A stretch of DNA of 64,000 bases, from NCBI GenBank assembly GCA_027943335.1, contig BSBK01002160.1:1555001-1619000 (forward strand), in the 5' to 3' direction. The position numbers and the translations under genes were made by a program. Of the stretch, positions 1 through 11,029 are shown piece after piece. The stretch is from Chamaecyparis obtusa. Its lineage: Eukaryota; Streptophyta; Pinopsida; Cupressales; Cupressaceae. A model generated the notes under the pieces. It was given only the letters and a program-made list of their open reading frames with translations. It was not told the DNA's origin and did no database searches. Position 1 is the first letter of the stretch. Each line of letters opens with the position of its first letter.

Positions 1-780
1 GAAGATGGGTATTAGGGATTGGTGTTTTTTTTCCAATTGTCAACAAAGATCTTGGTCAATTAATCTTTAAACCCAACATACTTTCAAGCTACTACTGTAA
101 CTGTGTCTTTTATTGTTTCTTTGCTCAAATTCAGATCGAGGAATCAGTTTCAAATTCCTGGTTATTACTCTGCCGTAACATTTCTTTACTTCACAAGTTA
201 ACATATGGCATGCACCTAACTAGGGTATCAACCTTGAAGCACTGACATAGTTCCCTGAGTTCTGAGCATTTAGGTTTTTTTGACACACTGCCTTAACTTT
301 CTTGCCACCCAACGACATGGAATTCCCATGGAGGAGACACAAGTTAAGGATCAAACTCCATAATAGAGCCAAACTCCCAACACAGACTATCAATGAATTG
401 GAATCCCACGTAGAAGTTGAACAAACACTAAATGCTATAAAAATTTAAAATGTGATTGCATGAACTTGCAGAGAGATGTTAATGCATCTATTTGTATCAG
501 GCGGACTGTGTATAAGTAATATACTTAACAGATAGAAACTTGTTCACATAATTTTAATGTCGTGAATGCATAAAAAATGGGGTTTATAGTAGTATGAATA
601 CAAGTTATCCATTTGCCATAGTTAATACATGAAATGATAACCAAAACAAAAAAACATACTTAGAATCTGGTTCCTTGTTAATGAAATTTGCTTCGAAGGT
701 TCTACTTGATTGAATCCCGCTACACAGTGCCGATGAGGTTTTGCGCGCTGCAACCTTGAAAAAATTCTCCCTGATAATAA
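1..780. other. Non-coding stretch, nothing recognised
   Basis: No open frame of useful length and no similarity I recognise on either strand. Composition is ordinary plant intergenic DNA with short A and T runs. Confidence 0.5.
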
Positions 781-783
781 TGA

Positions 784-890
784 AATGAATTTTTTTTTTT
801 TTAACTTATGCCCATGGTCATTGAAAGTTTGACCTACATATTATTGGTCAAACTTTTGATGAACACGGGCATGGATTAAAAAAAATGAAT
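784..890. repeat. Hairpin mini-element (foldback MITE-like) with 7-bp flanking repeat
   Basis: Two arms of about 40 nt (794-834 and 846-885) are imperfect inverted repeats, roughly 34 of 40 pairs, around an 11-nt loop. The inner stem AAAGTTTGACC / GGTCAAACTTT is perfect. Arms end in T and A runs. The hairpin is bracketed by the direct repeat AATGAAT at 784-790 and 884-890, which looks like a target-site duplication. A microRNA-precursor-like fold of this size is the alternative reading, but the flanking repeat favours a small transposed element. Confidence 0.5.
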
Positions 891-979
891 GTTTTCCTTC
901 TATAATTCAACCAACCAAATTTTTTTAATTTCATGGTAAAAAATTTTGGTAGAAAAACCAGGTCAAATGTACTAGTGTA

Positions 980-2653
980 TTATTTTGTCCTTGTATGTCT
1001 ACATAGGTCTGTATGTACTAGCCCCAACTTTTCTTTTGATGTATATGATTTTCTTTTGTAACTGCTTCTTGTCTATTTTCCCATAACACATTCTCTACAT
1101 ATAGTGTTAGATGGTTTCACGATCTTCGATAGATCTCTAACTGCTTTAGTTAGACTTTCCTTCACAACATTTTCAAAGTTAACATGACAAAATCTTCTGT
1201 GCCATAACCATCTACCATCTACTTTTGCAACAAAACAAGATGCTTCAAATGTATTTAATTCAAATACATTACCTCTAGATTTAGTACTAGTTGTAATCAA
1301 ATTTCCTGCCTTACTTTTGATAAAACATTTACCATCATTGAATTGTAACTGAAATTATTTTTCCATCAACTATCCAACACTTAATAAGTTATGCTTGAGT
1401 CCATCAACAAGTAGTACATTATCAGTATTAGTTTTTCCATCTAGAGTAATGGATCCTACTCCTATGATAGGTTTAGGAAGATTGTCTCCAAACCTCACAA
1501 CACCACCATCATACTTTACAAATTTAACAAACTTATTTTTATCTGTAGTCATATGATGTGAACAACCACTGTCTATGATCAATTTAGATTTCTTATCAAA
1601 ATGAGATACTAAAGATTTTTCCTCATGTACCGGTTCATCTCTAATAGAAACAAATCCAATCTCCTCATAATCTAAATCATCATCATCAAAAATTCCTTCA
1701 CTAGCATAATAACATTCCTTATCCTTTAAATACTTAGATTTTAAAAACTTAGGCTTTTACTTAGGAACTCTTGTAGGACATCTAGATGCAAAATGACCTA
1801 GCTTATTACATGAAAAACATTTCAAAGGTAATTTTCCTTCAAATTTATCCTTACCTCTCTTTTCTCTTCTAGCAATTAGTGTAACAAGTTCATCCATCTT
1901 TCTTTCTTCTACATGTATCTGTTTCATTTCCTCATCATATTCACCTAGCTCTTCTTTTAGGTTCTCACTACTGGTGCTCAAAAGTGTAGACATTATCTTC
2001 TGGTGTGCAAATGCTGTAAATAAAGATTCAACTTTAGGTACAAAATCTCCCAATTCAGTAGCTTCAAAGGTAGTTAGCTTTTCAATCAAAATCTCTTTGC
2101 TAAAGTTTAGAGTCAGAGGTATAGTCTCTCGAATAGACATAGCCTTAAACTTGTAAGCAAGTGTCAATGATCTAAGAATCTTTGCAACAACTTCTTCTTC
2201 ATCATAAGTGCCTCCATAATTTCTAATTCCAACTACAACTTCTGTAACCCTTTTAATATAAGCCCTAATGCTTTCATCCTCATTCATTTGTAACTTCTCC
2301 ATCTTTGTTTTCCAGTTCTATAACTTCGCTGGCTGGGTATACTTGTCTCCTTCATATAGTTCTTCTAATCTTTCCCAAATCTGGAATGTCAAATCCAAGT
2401 CTTTAACTTTAGTAAATTCTCCTTTAGAGAGTGCGCTGATCAATGCTTCCCTTGCAATCATGTTAAGTGAAAATAGTTTCTTCTCATCTTTTGTAGAAGA
2501 TGGTAAGTCATTCTCAAAATTTATAGCTACATTATTCTTTGTGATCAACTAGTAGTCAATGCCTTAAAAAAAAAAATTAGTTCGCATCTTGTTCTTCCAA
2601 CTGTCAAAGCTCTCAGGATCAAATTTTGGACTATCCTTCCTATAAAATGCCAT
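980..2653 (-). pseudogene. Copia-1 gag-protease-integrase N-terminus, broken by stops
   Basis: One minus-strand frame can be followed from an ATG at 2653 (MAFYRKDSPKF) to about 985. It contains a copia gag (UBN2-type region around 2550-1950), an intact CCHC zinc knuckle CFSCNKLGHFASRC near 1800, the aspartic-protease motif IIDSGCSHHM near 1575 and the pre-integrase zinc-binding region near 1210-1080 (LWHRRFCH ... CRECVMGK). Several in-frame stops interrupt it (for example at about 2315 and 1757), so no full polyprotein can be made. The knuckle retains all its Cys and His residues, unlike the other three copia elements here. Confidence 0.85.
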
Positions 2654-2700
2654 CTCCAGGATCACCTCAAGCTGTTAAGCTTTCTCTGTAAGGACCAGTA

Positions 2701-2712
2701 GATTTGATACCA
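2701..2712 (-). other. Copia-1 primer-binding site (initiator Met tRNA type)
   Basis: The minus strand reads TGGTATCAAATC two bases inside the LTR, matching the start of the usual plant copia site TGGTATCAGAGC, complementary to the 3' end of tRNA-iMet. Confidence 0.8.
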
Positions 2713-2714
2713 AT

Positions 2715-3958
2715 TGTTAGGAATAATAGTCCACAATACAACTAAGAGGGGGGGGGGGGGTGAATCAGTTTTATGAAAGATTATTAAACTTTAAACTTTA
2801 AGTAGCAGCAATATCTGATCTAATGAACACAATGAATGCCAACACAACAACACAATATTTTGGTCTCAGGGAAACCATGTTAAAGGTAAAACCCTAATGG
2901 GAATCAGCACCCAAAAATGATGTACTGAGAGTATAGTATCCTTGTTAGAAGATTTAGCCCTGTTAGGAGCTTATTGAAACATTACAATACATAGTCCTTG
3001 TGAGAGCATAAACCCTGCCAGGAGTGAAGAAAGAAGGGTGGGCTCACTGCCTAAAGAAGGTTAAATCTACCTTCAGAACTCACTATTCGCAACAAGTGTA
3101 TATGAAGAAATACACAATATTTTGAACTATCTGACAACAAATTTCTTTGCTTGATCAGTTCAAATGAAGTTCACTAGTAATCCTCTTCTGTACATCTGTA
3201 GACACAAGCTCATAGCTTTTCCAGTACCTTTTACATCACATATATTCTCTCCATATCTTTTCCAAAGAAAATATATTACATATATACCCTATTACATTCT
3301 ACATGATCAAGTCGGCCCATTAGGCTTTCCTAATTATATAAACTCTTGTTAAGATACACACAACACCTAAAACATGTATACAATGATTCTATGACATAAA
3401 TTAAGGACTGACATCCTTAATTTACATTTACCACAAAAAAATCAATGCTACACATCTAAGGTCGGCTCCTAAATAAGTCTTCTCCAGATTACATGCCACA
3501 ATTGATGTCATCCAACATTCCATACCTTGCATTGATTAACTAGCATCATTCAGTGCCTTTTATTTCATCTCCTAAGCTCACATACACTTAATCCATATCA
3601 TCTGTAAGATATACCAAAAACATAGAGACTCACTAGGAGCTATCAGCTTCCACTGTCACTATCCAAAAACTAGTCCTTACCAAAACATCTGTAACTAATT
3701 CAATATGAAACTTTACATGATGTGATCTTGGATATAAGATCACAACATCTTCCTCTTATCTCATCTATTTTTGCACATTATGTATCATCCATACACTGAC
3801 TATAAACTATCATACTTAGGTTGTACTCTTCATAGAAACATATGTTGACATCAGGGACAAACCACAAATGACAACAGTATGAATGTCCATTCAGTAACAT
3901 AGTGATTAAACATATTAAATGTATCAATCACCACCTCATGCATTAGCAATATCTAACA
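2715..3958 (-). repeat. Copia-1 5' LTR (1244 bp)
   Basis: On the minus strand the LTR begins TGTTAGATATT and ends CTATTCCTAACA, giving TG...CA termini beside the primer-binding site. A 13-nt C run on the element's sense strand (plus-strand G run at 2748-2760) lies about 32 nt from the 3' end. The Copia-2 LTRs have a G run at the same place, followed by the same TGAATCAGTT, and a similar outer end. Right of 3958 lies a microsatellite. Confidence 0.8.
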
Positions 3959-4003
3959 GTGTATATATATACATATGTGTGTATATGTGTATATAAATAC
4001 ATT

Positions 4004-4076
<73 letters not shown>

Positions 4077-4252
4077 ACACATGTATGTGTGTATATATAA
4101 ACACACATGTGTGTATATGTGTATATATGTGTATGTGTGTATATACACACACATGTATATACATGTGTGTATGTATATATATAGACACACATGTGTGTAT
4201 ATATGTATATATACACACATGTATGTATGTATATATATAGACATATACACAC
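3959..4252. repeat. Compound TA / TG microsatellite
   Basis: A (TA)n tract, then a pure (TG)n tract near 4038-4073, then about 180 bp of alternating ACACATGTGTGTATAT-type blocks. Alternating purine-pyrimidine throughout, partly self-complementary. Open frames on both strands here are artefacts of the repeat. Confidence 0.9.
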
Positions 4253-4259
4253 CATATTC

Positions 4260-4435
4260 AAAGAAATTAAAATAAAGCATTAAAATTCCTTATGCATCTT
4301 CTCAGTCATCTTCTGGATGAACCAAATGGGTTAGCCCTACATATTCTAGAAATCATTTTGAGGATTTGTATATTTTAGAATTACAACATCTTCCAGAATT
4401 GACTATAATCAACATTTGGTATTCTAGCACCCAAA
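4260..4435. other. Spacer, nothing recognised
   Basis: Short stretch between the microsatellite and a dispersed AT-rich repeat, with no coding trace. Confidence 0.4.
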
Positions 4436-4830
4436 CAGGCCCCTATTGAACTTGTAGTGAATGAGGAAACTAATTTTTTTTTTTGAAAGAATGTGTGTGA
4501 TATATAATTTTTTTTTGTGTGGGTTATATAGATGCTAGGTATTTTTATATAATAATATAATCATAAATGAAAATTAAAGCTATTTAGATTTTATTATTTA
4601 TTGTAGATATTATTATTCTTATCAATTGTGATGAGTCCATTGAACACTAATCTTTTAATCATACACAAATTTTAATCTAATATTATTTAAATGTTTTTAA
4701 ATTTTATTATTTCTTATTATCTTATCTACTATATATAGTTAAAAAAAGAAATAATATATAAATAAGGGAAAAAACTTAAAAGAATCTCTAAAATTAAAAG
4801 TTTAATGTGCGAACTTTCAAATAATGTTTT
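4436..4830 (+). repeat. R2 dispersed repeat, copy 1
   Basis: Shares an ordered series of blocks with 61663-61990 in the same orientation: TTGAACTTGTA.TGAATGAGGAAACTAA, then TGTGTGATATATRATTTTT, GTGTGGGTTATRTRGATG, TATATAATAATATA and, near the end, AAAGAAATAATATRTAAATAAG. The copies are diverged but collinear over about 350 bp, which fits a non-autonomous element of unknown class. Confidence 0.6.
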
Positions 4831-5110
4831 GCATTACAAAGGACTTACATAAAGTTATTCTATGTTTCAAAGATATATTATTTTTCAAATCGATTCAGAT
4901 AAATTAAAAAATAATAGTAAATATCTTTAAATATTATATATTTTCATACTTAAGTTAAAATCTACACTCATACATATTATTACTCACTATATGAATGAAC
5001 ACAACCAATACACCACTTACAATAAGTTCTCTTATATTGTTAAACTTGATGATAGAAATATTAATAGTAAGTTGGTTTATACATCCTTATCTTTTAAGTT
5101 GGTCTAGTAC
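4831..5110. other. AT-rich spacer
   Basis: No open frame or recognisable repeat; spacer before the 357-bp tandem array. Confidence 0.4.
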
Positions 5111-6197
5111 ACTGTGAGTTTTGACATCAACTGAGATTGTGTTGCCATATTTAAAAGAATTTTAATCTCCAAAAAATAAGATAAGTTATTGTAGGCCTCA
5201 ACAACATGGTCATGTAGCACCTGACAGGTTGATGATACCTAGCATGAGAGCCAAGATATGACCTCATAAAGATCTTTGATTTCTTGCTGAGTGCACCTTG
5301 AGGGACACTTCAGTCCGGAGTGTTCAACAATGTTTGAGAAAATCTATGTGCCAAATGAGGTTGTCACCAATGTTTACTTGGCAAATCGGAGTTGTTGGCA
5401 CATACAATTTGATTCTACGATTGACGGTTTGAGAGAGATACAATGTTCCTCGTTTCAATAGAGGAAAACTGCAAGTTTTAACATCAACCAAGATTGTGTT
5501 GCCAAATTTAAATAAATTTGAACTCTAAAAACTAGGATACATTATTGTAGGCCTTGCCAACATGGTCCTGTAGCACCTGATGATTTGATGATACCTTGTA
5601 TGAGCTTCAAGATATGACCCTATAAAGGTCATTGATTTCATGTTGAGTACAACTTGAGGGACACTTCGGTGCAGAGTGGTCGCCAATGTTTGAGTGAGTC
5701 TATGTGCCAAATGAGGTTTCTACTAGCATTTACCTAGCCTTTTAGAGGTATTGGCATAGACGGTTCAATTCTATGACCGACGGTTTGAAAGATATGCAAT
5801 GTTCCTCATTTCAACTGAGGAACATTGTGAGTTTTGACATCAACCAAGATTGTGTTGAAAAATTTAAATGAATTTGAATCTCCAAAAAATAAGATAGGGT
5901 ATTATAGGCCTCAACAACATGGTCCTATAGCACCTGACAGTTTGATGATACCTTGCATGAGCTCTGAGATATGACCCTATAAAGATCACTGATTTCATGT
6001 TGGGTGCACCTTGAGGGACACTTTGGTCTAGAGTGGTCAGAAATGTTCGAGTGATTTTGTGTGCCAAATGAGGTTGTCACTAGCGTTTACTCAACCAGTA
6101 AGAGTTATTGGTGTAGACAGTTGGATGCTATGACTGACGGTTTGAAAGATACACAATGTTCCTCATTTCAACTATGGAATACTATGAGTTTTGACAT
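5111..6197. repeat. Tandem array of a ~357-bp unit, three copies plus a stub
   Basis: Units start at 5111, 5468, 5824 and 6181 with a shared start (ACTGTGAGTTTTGACATCAA and variants), giving periods of 357, 356 and 357 bp. Each holds TAGGCCTCAACAACATGGTC, TAGCACCTGA, TTGATGATACCT, TTGAGGGACACTT and GTGCCAAATGAGGTT in the same order. The fourth copy stops after about 16 bp. Short minus-strand frames recur in successive copies only because the DNA is repeated. The unit length is in the range of plant satellites, but only three copies are present. Confidence 0.85.
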
Positions 6198-6588
6198 TTT
6201 ACCTATTTCGATCTTTGTGCACTATATATTTAGTTGTAAAACCATCATGAATAGTCCTCCTAAGGTGCTTCCATGGCCTTCCAAGTATTATGTGCCCGCA
6301 ATTCATTGGCATAACATCATAAAGTTTTATTTATTTATTATGAGAAATGGTTTTACAACTCAGCTCACTAGGAGAACTGGTAGGAAAGAGCTGAGCAGAG
6401 AAAACATCTAGTATTGCCCCAAAAAATAGAAGAGAAACATTGTCACTAAATCTTTCAGACTTTCTATTATACATACGGGGTAATGCATGAGCAATTTATA
6501 GTCCACCCAATTTATAGTGCTATATAAATATACATGTTATATGCACATGTATTCAAATAGATTTGACATTACAATATTTTGGATCTCC
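6198..6588. other. Spacer, nothing recognised
   Basis: A plus-strand frame at 6061-6411 begins inside the tandem array and shows no domain. I see no real gene here. Confidence 0.4.
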
Positions 6589-9500
6589 ATTTAGTCTAAT
6601 GAACCAATTGGATCTACCCTACCCTTTATTGTCTCAAGTATTACCTCATGATATGACTCACAAACCTTCCAAAGAGTTTTTTTGTTTGGTCTTCCCCCAT
6701 ATCTGATCAAGTGGACATTTGATGCAACAACGAGGTTCGAATAATGAAGAATCTTTCTAGGTGTCTCCCTATCCTTAAACAACCACAACCTAGGGTTCTT
6801 CACAATATACCGCCTAAGCCATGTACTAGTTACAACCACTGCTCCTATAGGGTATTCTAATTCTTCACCATCAATAACCAAGTGATCCAATTTTTTTTTG
6901 CCTCAACACAATGACACAAATAATAATCTATCCCTTCTTCATTATCTTCAGGTGAAATAAAAACAAAAACATGGCATGTAATGATATAAACATAATGAGG
7001 ACATTAATTTACTGAATATTTATGATAAAGTACTAAATTTCAAATTATATGTATTTGGACAATTTACCCAGTTGTACTAGATCAAATAAGTGATCAAAGT
7101 CAACGGATGATTCCATTTTTGTCAGTTGTAGTGATTCATAGGGATGATAGGAGTCAAGTGGGCTCAAAATACATGTATACCATTTGTCAACCCATTTCTT
7201 GGACTCACACCCATCCCAATCTTCATCTACACATGATGAACAAAAGCACGTCATATGTTGTGTGTGGATACTCCATGAACATGTATTAAAGATTCTAAAA
7301 GAGTGTAGCTCACTCGATCTTGTTAGTGTACAACAATGCTCATATGGTGCAATGTTAGTTTCATCCATTTACCAAAAAAATCTATTAGCCATAGATTCAC
7401 CTTCATTACCTAGACCCATTGTAGCATTACACCACTAGACAATACATCTCGCATCTGACAATGTGTCTTGCTCTTTGTAATTTAATTCTTCAAGTGCTAA
7501 GGCTCTTTTAATACATGCACCTGCACCATCATGCTCTCCCTTTCCATGACCGACCTCTATGAAATTCCACATATATTGAATTCCAATAATCTTATGCATC
7601 TTGCACAACCAATAAAACATCTGAGAATTCTTTAATTGTGATGCACAATTATCTAACCATATGATGTGTCGATGATATGATATGCCCTTGTTAGCCAAAT
7701 CACCATAAAATAGTTGAAAGAAACTATGTAAAAAGTCTGTAGAATGTGAGAGATCATCACTGACACAAAAAATGATACTCCCTCAATATCTTCCTATTCT
7801 CCTCAGTACTGTTAGGTGAATGCATGAATGTTATATGAAAAAATATAGCAACCTGTTGAGAGCTGTAATACTTTTCTTACACCCCATTTTGTGGTTTTAG
7901 TGTGTAGTTCTCTGCAAAGTCCACAATTGAAATAATGGTATCAAGTGGGAATGTTTCCTTTCTTAACTTGAATTGCATATCCAACCATCGTGCTCTATGT
8001 GTATGCCTTCCATACTCATAAATAATTTTTTCACAAAAAAATGTCCTTGAACGGATACACTGGAATATTTTCAATTACTATATCACATCTTTTAGCCTCT
8101 TTTCCATCTTTTAGATTGTATGTCATGGTCTTATATTTTTCAAATTCTACTATTTCATTGCTGATTTCATGTGTACTCTCCATATGTTGACAAATGGGCA
8201 AAATCTGCAAATCTCTGCAATCTATGGATGTACCATTCAAGCATGAGAGCTTGTAAAATTGTTGACCATCCACTCTTTCACATAAAATGGTAGATATTAA
8301 TTCCCATGAAGATCTAGGTGGGTTATTTATGTTACAATCCTACAAAACATTGTTAGAGTGAAAATCTACACATATATTCCTATAAACATCAAAATGGTTA
8401 GAAAATTCAATATGTACCCTACAACAACAAGTTGTGCGTGTGTGATTTATCTTCACATAAAAAGATTTACCCATTTCAAAATATCTCTGACTAATTTTAA
8501 TTTGAGGATACATATGTATAAATTTTACAAAGAATTATGTTTGAGTTGAATCCAAAAAATGTGCTAGATGTGGAAAGTGAATTCGACCACTAATCCTCCT
8601 TCTTACAACATCTCTTTGATTAGGAGATACCCATGTGTTATTCTTCAAAAACTCTTCAATCAAGGATTTCAAAGCTTCAACAATTGCTTTATCTTTTCAT
8701 GGTATTCTACTAGAGAATACCCATAAATCATTTTTATTTGGATCTTCCACTCTTTGACGCCTTCCTAGGGCTCTCATTAGAGACTTTCTACTTATTTTCA
8801 ATATTTTTCTTGTCTTTCTAATGAGTTGATATTTCTTCATTTAAGTGCTTACTATTTTTTTATGTAAGTACATGTCGTGTGACATTACTATATTTTGTGT
8901 GTGATGTAGAACCCACACTCTCATATGTAGTCATTAGATTCTTTACAATAGATTTTTCACTTGACTCATCCATTGTTCTTAGCCCAAGAATCTTCATTAT
9001 GGGCCTAAATTTCAGATTTCTCATCATTTCAACAAATAGTTGACATCTTTCTGTCATGTTTAAATTCTTAAAAAATGATCTACAAATATGATTAGCATTT
9101 CTTTGATAAGTACACTTGGGAATCTTGTTAGGCGTTGCTTGAAAAAAGTTAGTATCAATATCAATAAAATAGTTTGGCTTTCTATAAACAATTCTAGGAG
9201 CATCAAAAAAATTATGTGTGAATTGTGTACCATCTTGAGTGCTTTCAAAATGACACGATGTTGTGCCTACACCTTGGGATGTAGATAATGGTGTGCCTTC
9301 AACATGATACAATTGTGTGCCTCCACCTTGGGATGTAGACAATGGTGTGCCTTCAACATGATACAAGGGGGTATGTACACCTTGGGATGTAGACAATGGT
9401 GTCTCTTAAACATGATACAAGGGTGTGCCCACACCTTGGGAGGTAGACAATGGTGTACCTCCAACATTGGATGATGGTGTCTCTTCAACTTGGGAACTCC

Positions 9501-9690
9501 TAAATGATGTGCCCGCATCTTCATAATTAAATTGTCTTGTTGCATAGAAGTTTCTCCTTTGTTGTCTTTTTGGTTTCAATTCCAATTCTCTCATACTTTC
9601 TATTGATGTTTCATGTTCCTCATCCAAAGAAAAATCTTCTTCTATGGTATGCAATTTTTTGTATTCACAAAGTTGTCTCATTCTTTACAT
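6589..9690 (-). pseudogene. Degenerate transposase-like protein gene (DFAENY / WLDNCASQ / GKGEHDGAG family)
   Basis: Minus-strand pieces follow one another from about 9690 to 6591 in shifting frames. The N-terminal part (9681-8860) is one frame with a single stop and contains 18-residue repeats (GTPLSTSQGVGTPLYHVE). Downstream come VDFAENYTLKPQ near 7900, IIWLDNCASQLK near 7650 and GHGKGEHDGAGACIKRA near 7535, then a C-terminal part with STWLRRY near 6810. The acidic motifs in this order resemble uncharacterised eukaryotic proteins I take to be RNase-H-fold (DDE-type) transposases; the catalytic assignment is inference. At least six stops or frame changes make it dead. I saw no terminal inverted repeats and cannot assign a superfamily. 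Confidence 0.6.
9260..9476 (-). repeat. 54-bp coding minisatellite, about four copies
   Basis: Four head-to-tail units of about 54 bp, each with CACCTTGGGATGTAGACAA and CAACATGATACAAG on the plus strand. The length is a multiple of three, so on the minus strand they give an 18-residue repeat in the N-terminal region of the transposase-like pseudogene. One copy has acquired a TAA stop near 9403. Confidence 0.85.
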
Positions 9691-9793
9691 TTTCTTCTCT
9701 TTGTCTCTTTTATGCTCTTGCGGTGTTAGAGTCTTTACTCATTTCCTCAACATGATGATGATTTCTACATGTGAACTCATTACAATTTTCTAA

Positions 9794-9922
9794 TTATAAT
9801 ATCAATCTATTACAATAAGTCAAGTTATAATATCAATCTATTACGATTAGTCAAATTATAATATAAATCTCTTACAGTATGACAAATTTTATATAATATA
9901 AATTTATTACAATTATATCAAA
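9794..9922. repeat. 31-bp tandem repeat, four degenerate copies
   Basis: Units begin at 9794, 9825, 9856 and about 9887 with TTATAATATCAATCTATTAC or close variants, followed by a TAGTCAAA-like end. No coding potential. Confidence 0.75.
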
Positions 9923-10295
9923 TTATGTATTGAATAAGTCTATATCATACCAATTATAAAAAAGACTCTTTATTCACATTTCACATGTAAAAAATAATTT
10001 TTTTTACCTCAATCGATAATTTTTGGTGAAGAATGATTGACTTTCACAATTCGATGTTGATTTTTAAACAAAAAGGTGGTGAAAATTGAGATAATATGCT
10101 TCTTTGTCACCTTGAACACCATGAAATTGAATATTTTTTAGAAAAAACATAGAAATTAAGACAATATACAAACAATGTGGGCCTCTTTCATGAGGTTTGT
10201 AATGGATAAGACCATTTATTTTAGTCTTGCATCTAGCACATGCACGCCATGGCACATGTACACTATTCAAGAAAAAAAAAAGTGGTAAAGGGAAT
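9923..10295. other. AT-rich spacer
   Basis: A 68-codon minus frame at 10064-10270 shows no recognisable domain. Nothing else is supported. Confidence 0.4.
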
Positions 10296-10954
10296 GAGAG
10301 AGAGAGAGAGAGAGAGGAGGATCAGATAAGGTGAGGAAGGGGTCCTAGGAATATCTATGACTCATTAGGCAACAACAGGTGCACTAGGCATGGACTAGAT
10401 GGAAATAAATCTTCTATATTATATGAAATTCTAAGGATTCTCAATTATGTAAGGATTCTAAGAGAGAGTTTGTAATAAGTGGCTGAAAATGATTTGAGAG
10501 AGAGAGAGAGAGAGGGGGGGGGGGGGGGGTGCAGATAAAGTGAGGAAGGCATCCTAGGACCATCTACGACTCATTAGGAAACAACAGGTGCACTAGGCAT
10601 GGACTAGATGGAAATCAATCTTCTATATTCTATGAATTTCCAAGGATTCTGAATTTTGTAAGGGTTGTGAAATGTATTCAATAAAATAATATGATTATCA
10701 AATTTGTAACAAACTCCTAATTTTTTTTAATACAAACCATTTGCAGCCACTTACTACAAACTCTCTCTTAGAATCCTTACATAATTGAAAATCCTTAGAA
10801 ATTCATATAATATAGAAGATTGATTTCCATCTAGTCCATTCCTAGTGCACCTGTTGTTTCCTAATGAGTCATAGATAGTCCTAGGACCCCTTCCTCACCT
10901 TATCTAAGCCTCTCTCTCTCTCTCTCATCCTTCTCACTCTCTCTCTCAACTTCT

Positions 10955-10955
<1 letters not shown>
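10296..10955. repeat. Inverted-repeat complex bounded by GA and CT microsatellites
   Basis: One ~190-bp module occurs three times: forward at about 10316-10490, forward and shorter at about 10530-10670, and inverted at about 10740-10915. Shared blocks include AACAACAGGTGCACTAGGCA, GACTAGATGGAAAT and AAGGATTCT. Both forward copies are preceded by GA runs (10296-10316 and 10494-10513, the latter followed by about 17 G), and the inverted copy is followed by CT runs. The outer copies could fold into a stem of nearly 200 bp. Confidence 0.75.

Positions 10956-11028
<73 letters not shown>
10956..11028. repeat. (CT)n-(TA)n microsatellite
   Basis: A CT tract passes directly into about 24 TA repeats (10979-11027) at the outer edge of the inverted-repeat complex. 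Confidence 0.9.

Positions 11029-11029
<1 letters not shown>

Larger units (their letters stand above)
980..3958 (-). mobile_element. Copia-1: truncated Ty1/copia LTR retrotransposon (5' LTR, gag, protease, start of integrase)
   Basis: Read on the minus strand the order is 5' LTR (3958-2715), primer-binding site (2712-2701), gag from 2653, zinc knuckle, protease and GAG-pre-integrase domain. Similarity to Copia-2 stops at about 980, just after the first catalytic integrase region (VHTDL). No reverse transcriptase, RNase H or 3' LTR follows, so the element lost its 3' half by deletion, leaving no second LTR or target duplication. The LTR structure and protein sequence resemble Copia-2, so both belong to related families. 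Confidence 0.85.

Noticed and set aside
980..3958. A target-site duplication or second LTR for Copia-1
   Set aside because: None visible; the left end is a truncation within the integrase and the right LTR abuts a microsatellite.
3936..4280. Overlapping 70-114-codon frames on both strands
   Set aside because: They are dinucleotide-repeat artefacts (Tyr-Ile-His-Thr and Cys-Val runs) of the TA/TG microsatellite.
9260..9476. Spaced 54-bp repeats as a CRISPR-like array
   Set aside because: Contiguous coding minisatellite without unique spacers, in a eukaryotic sequence.
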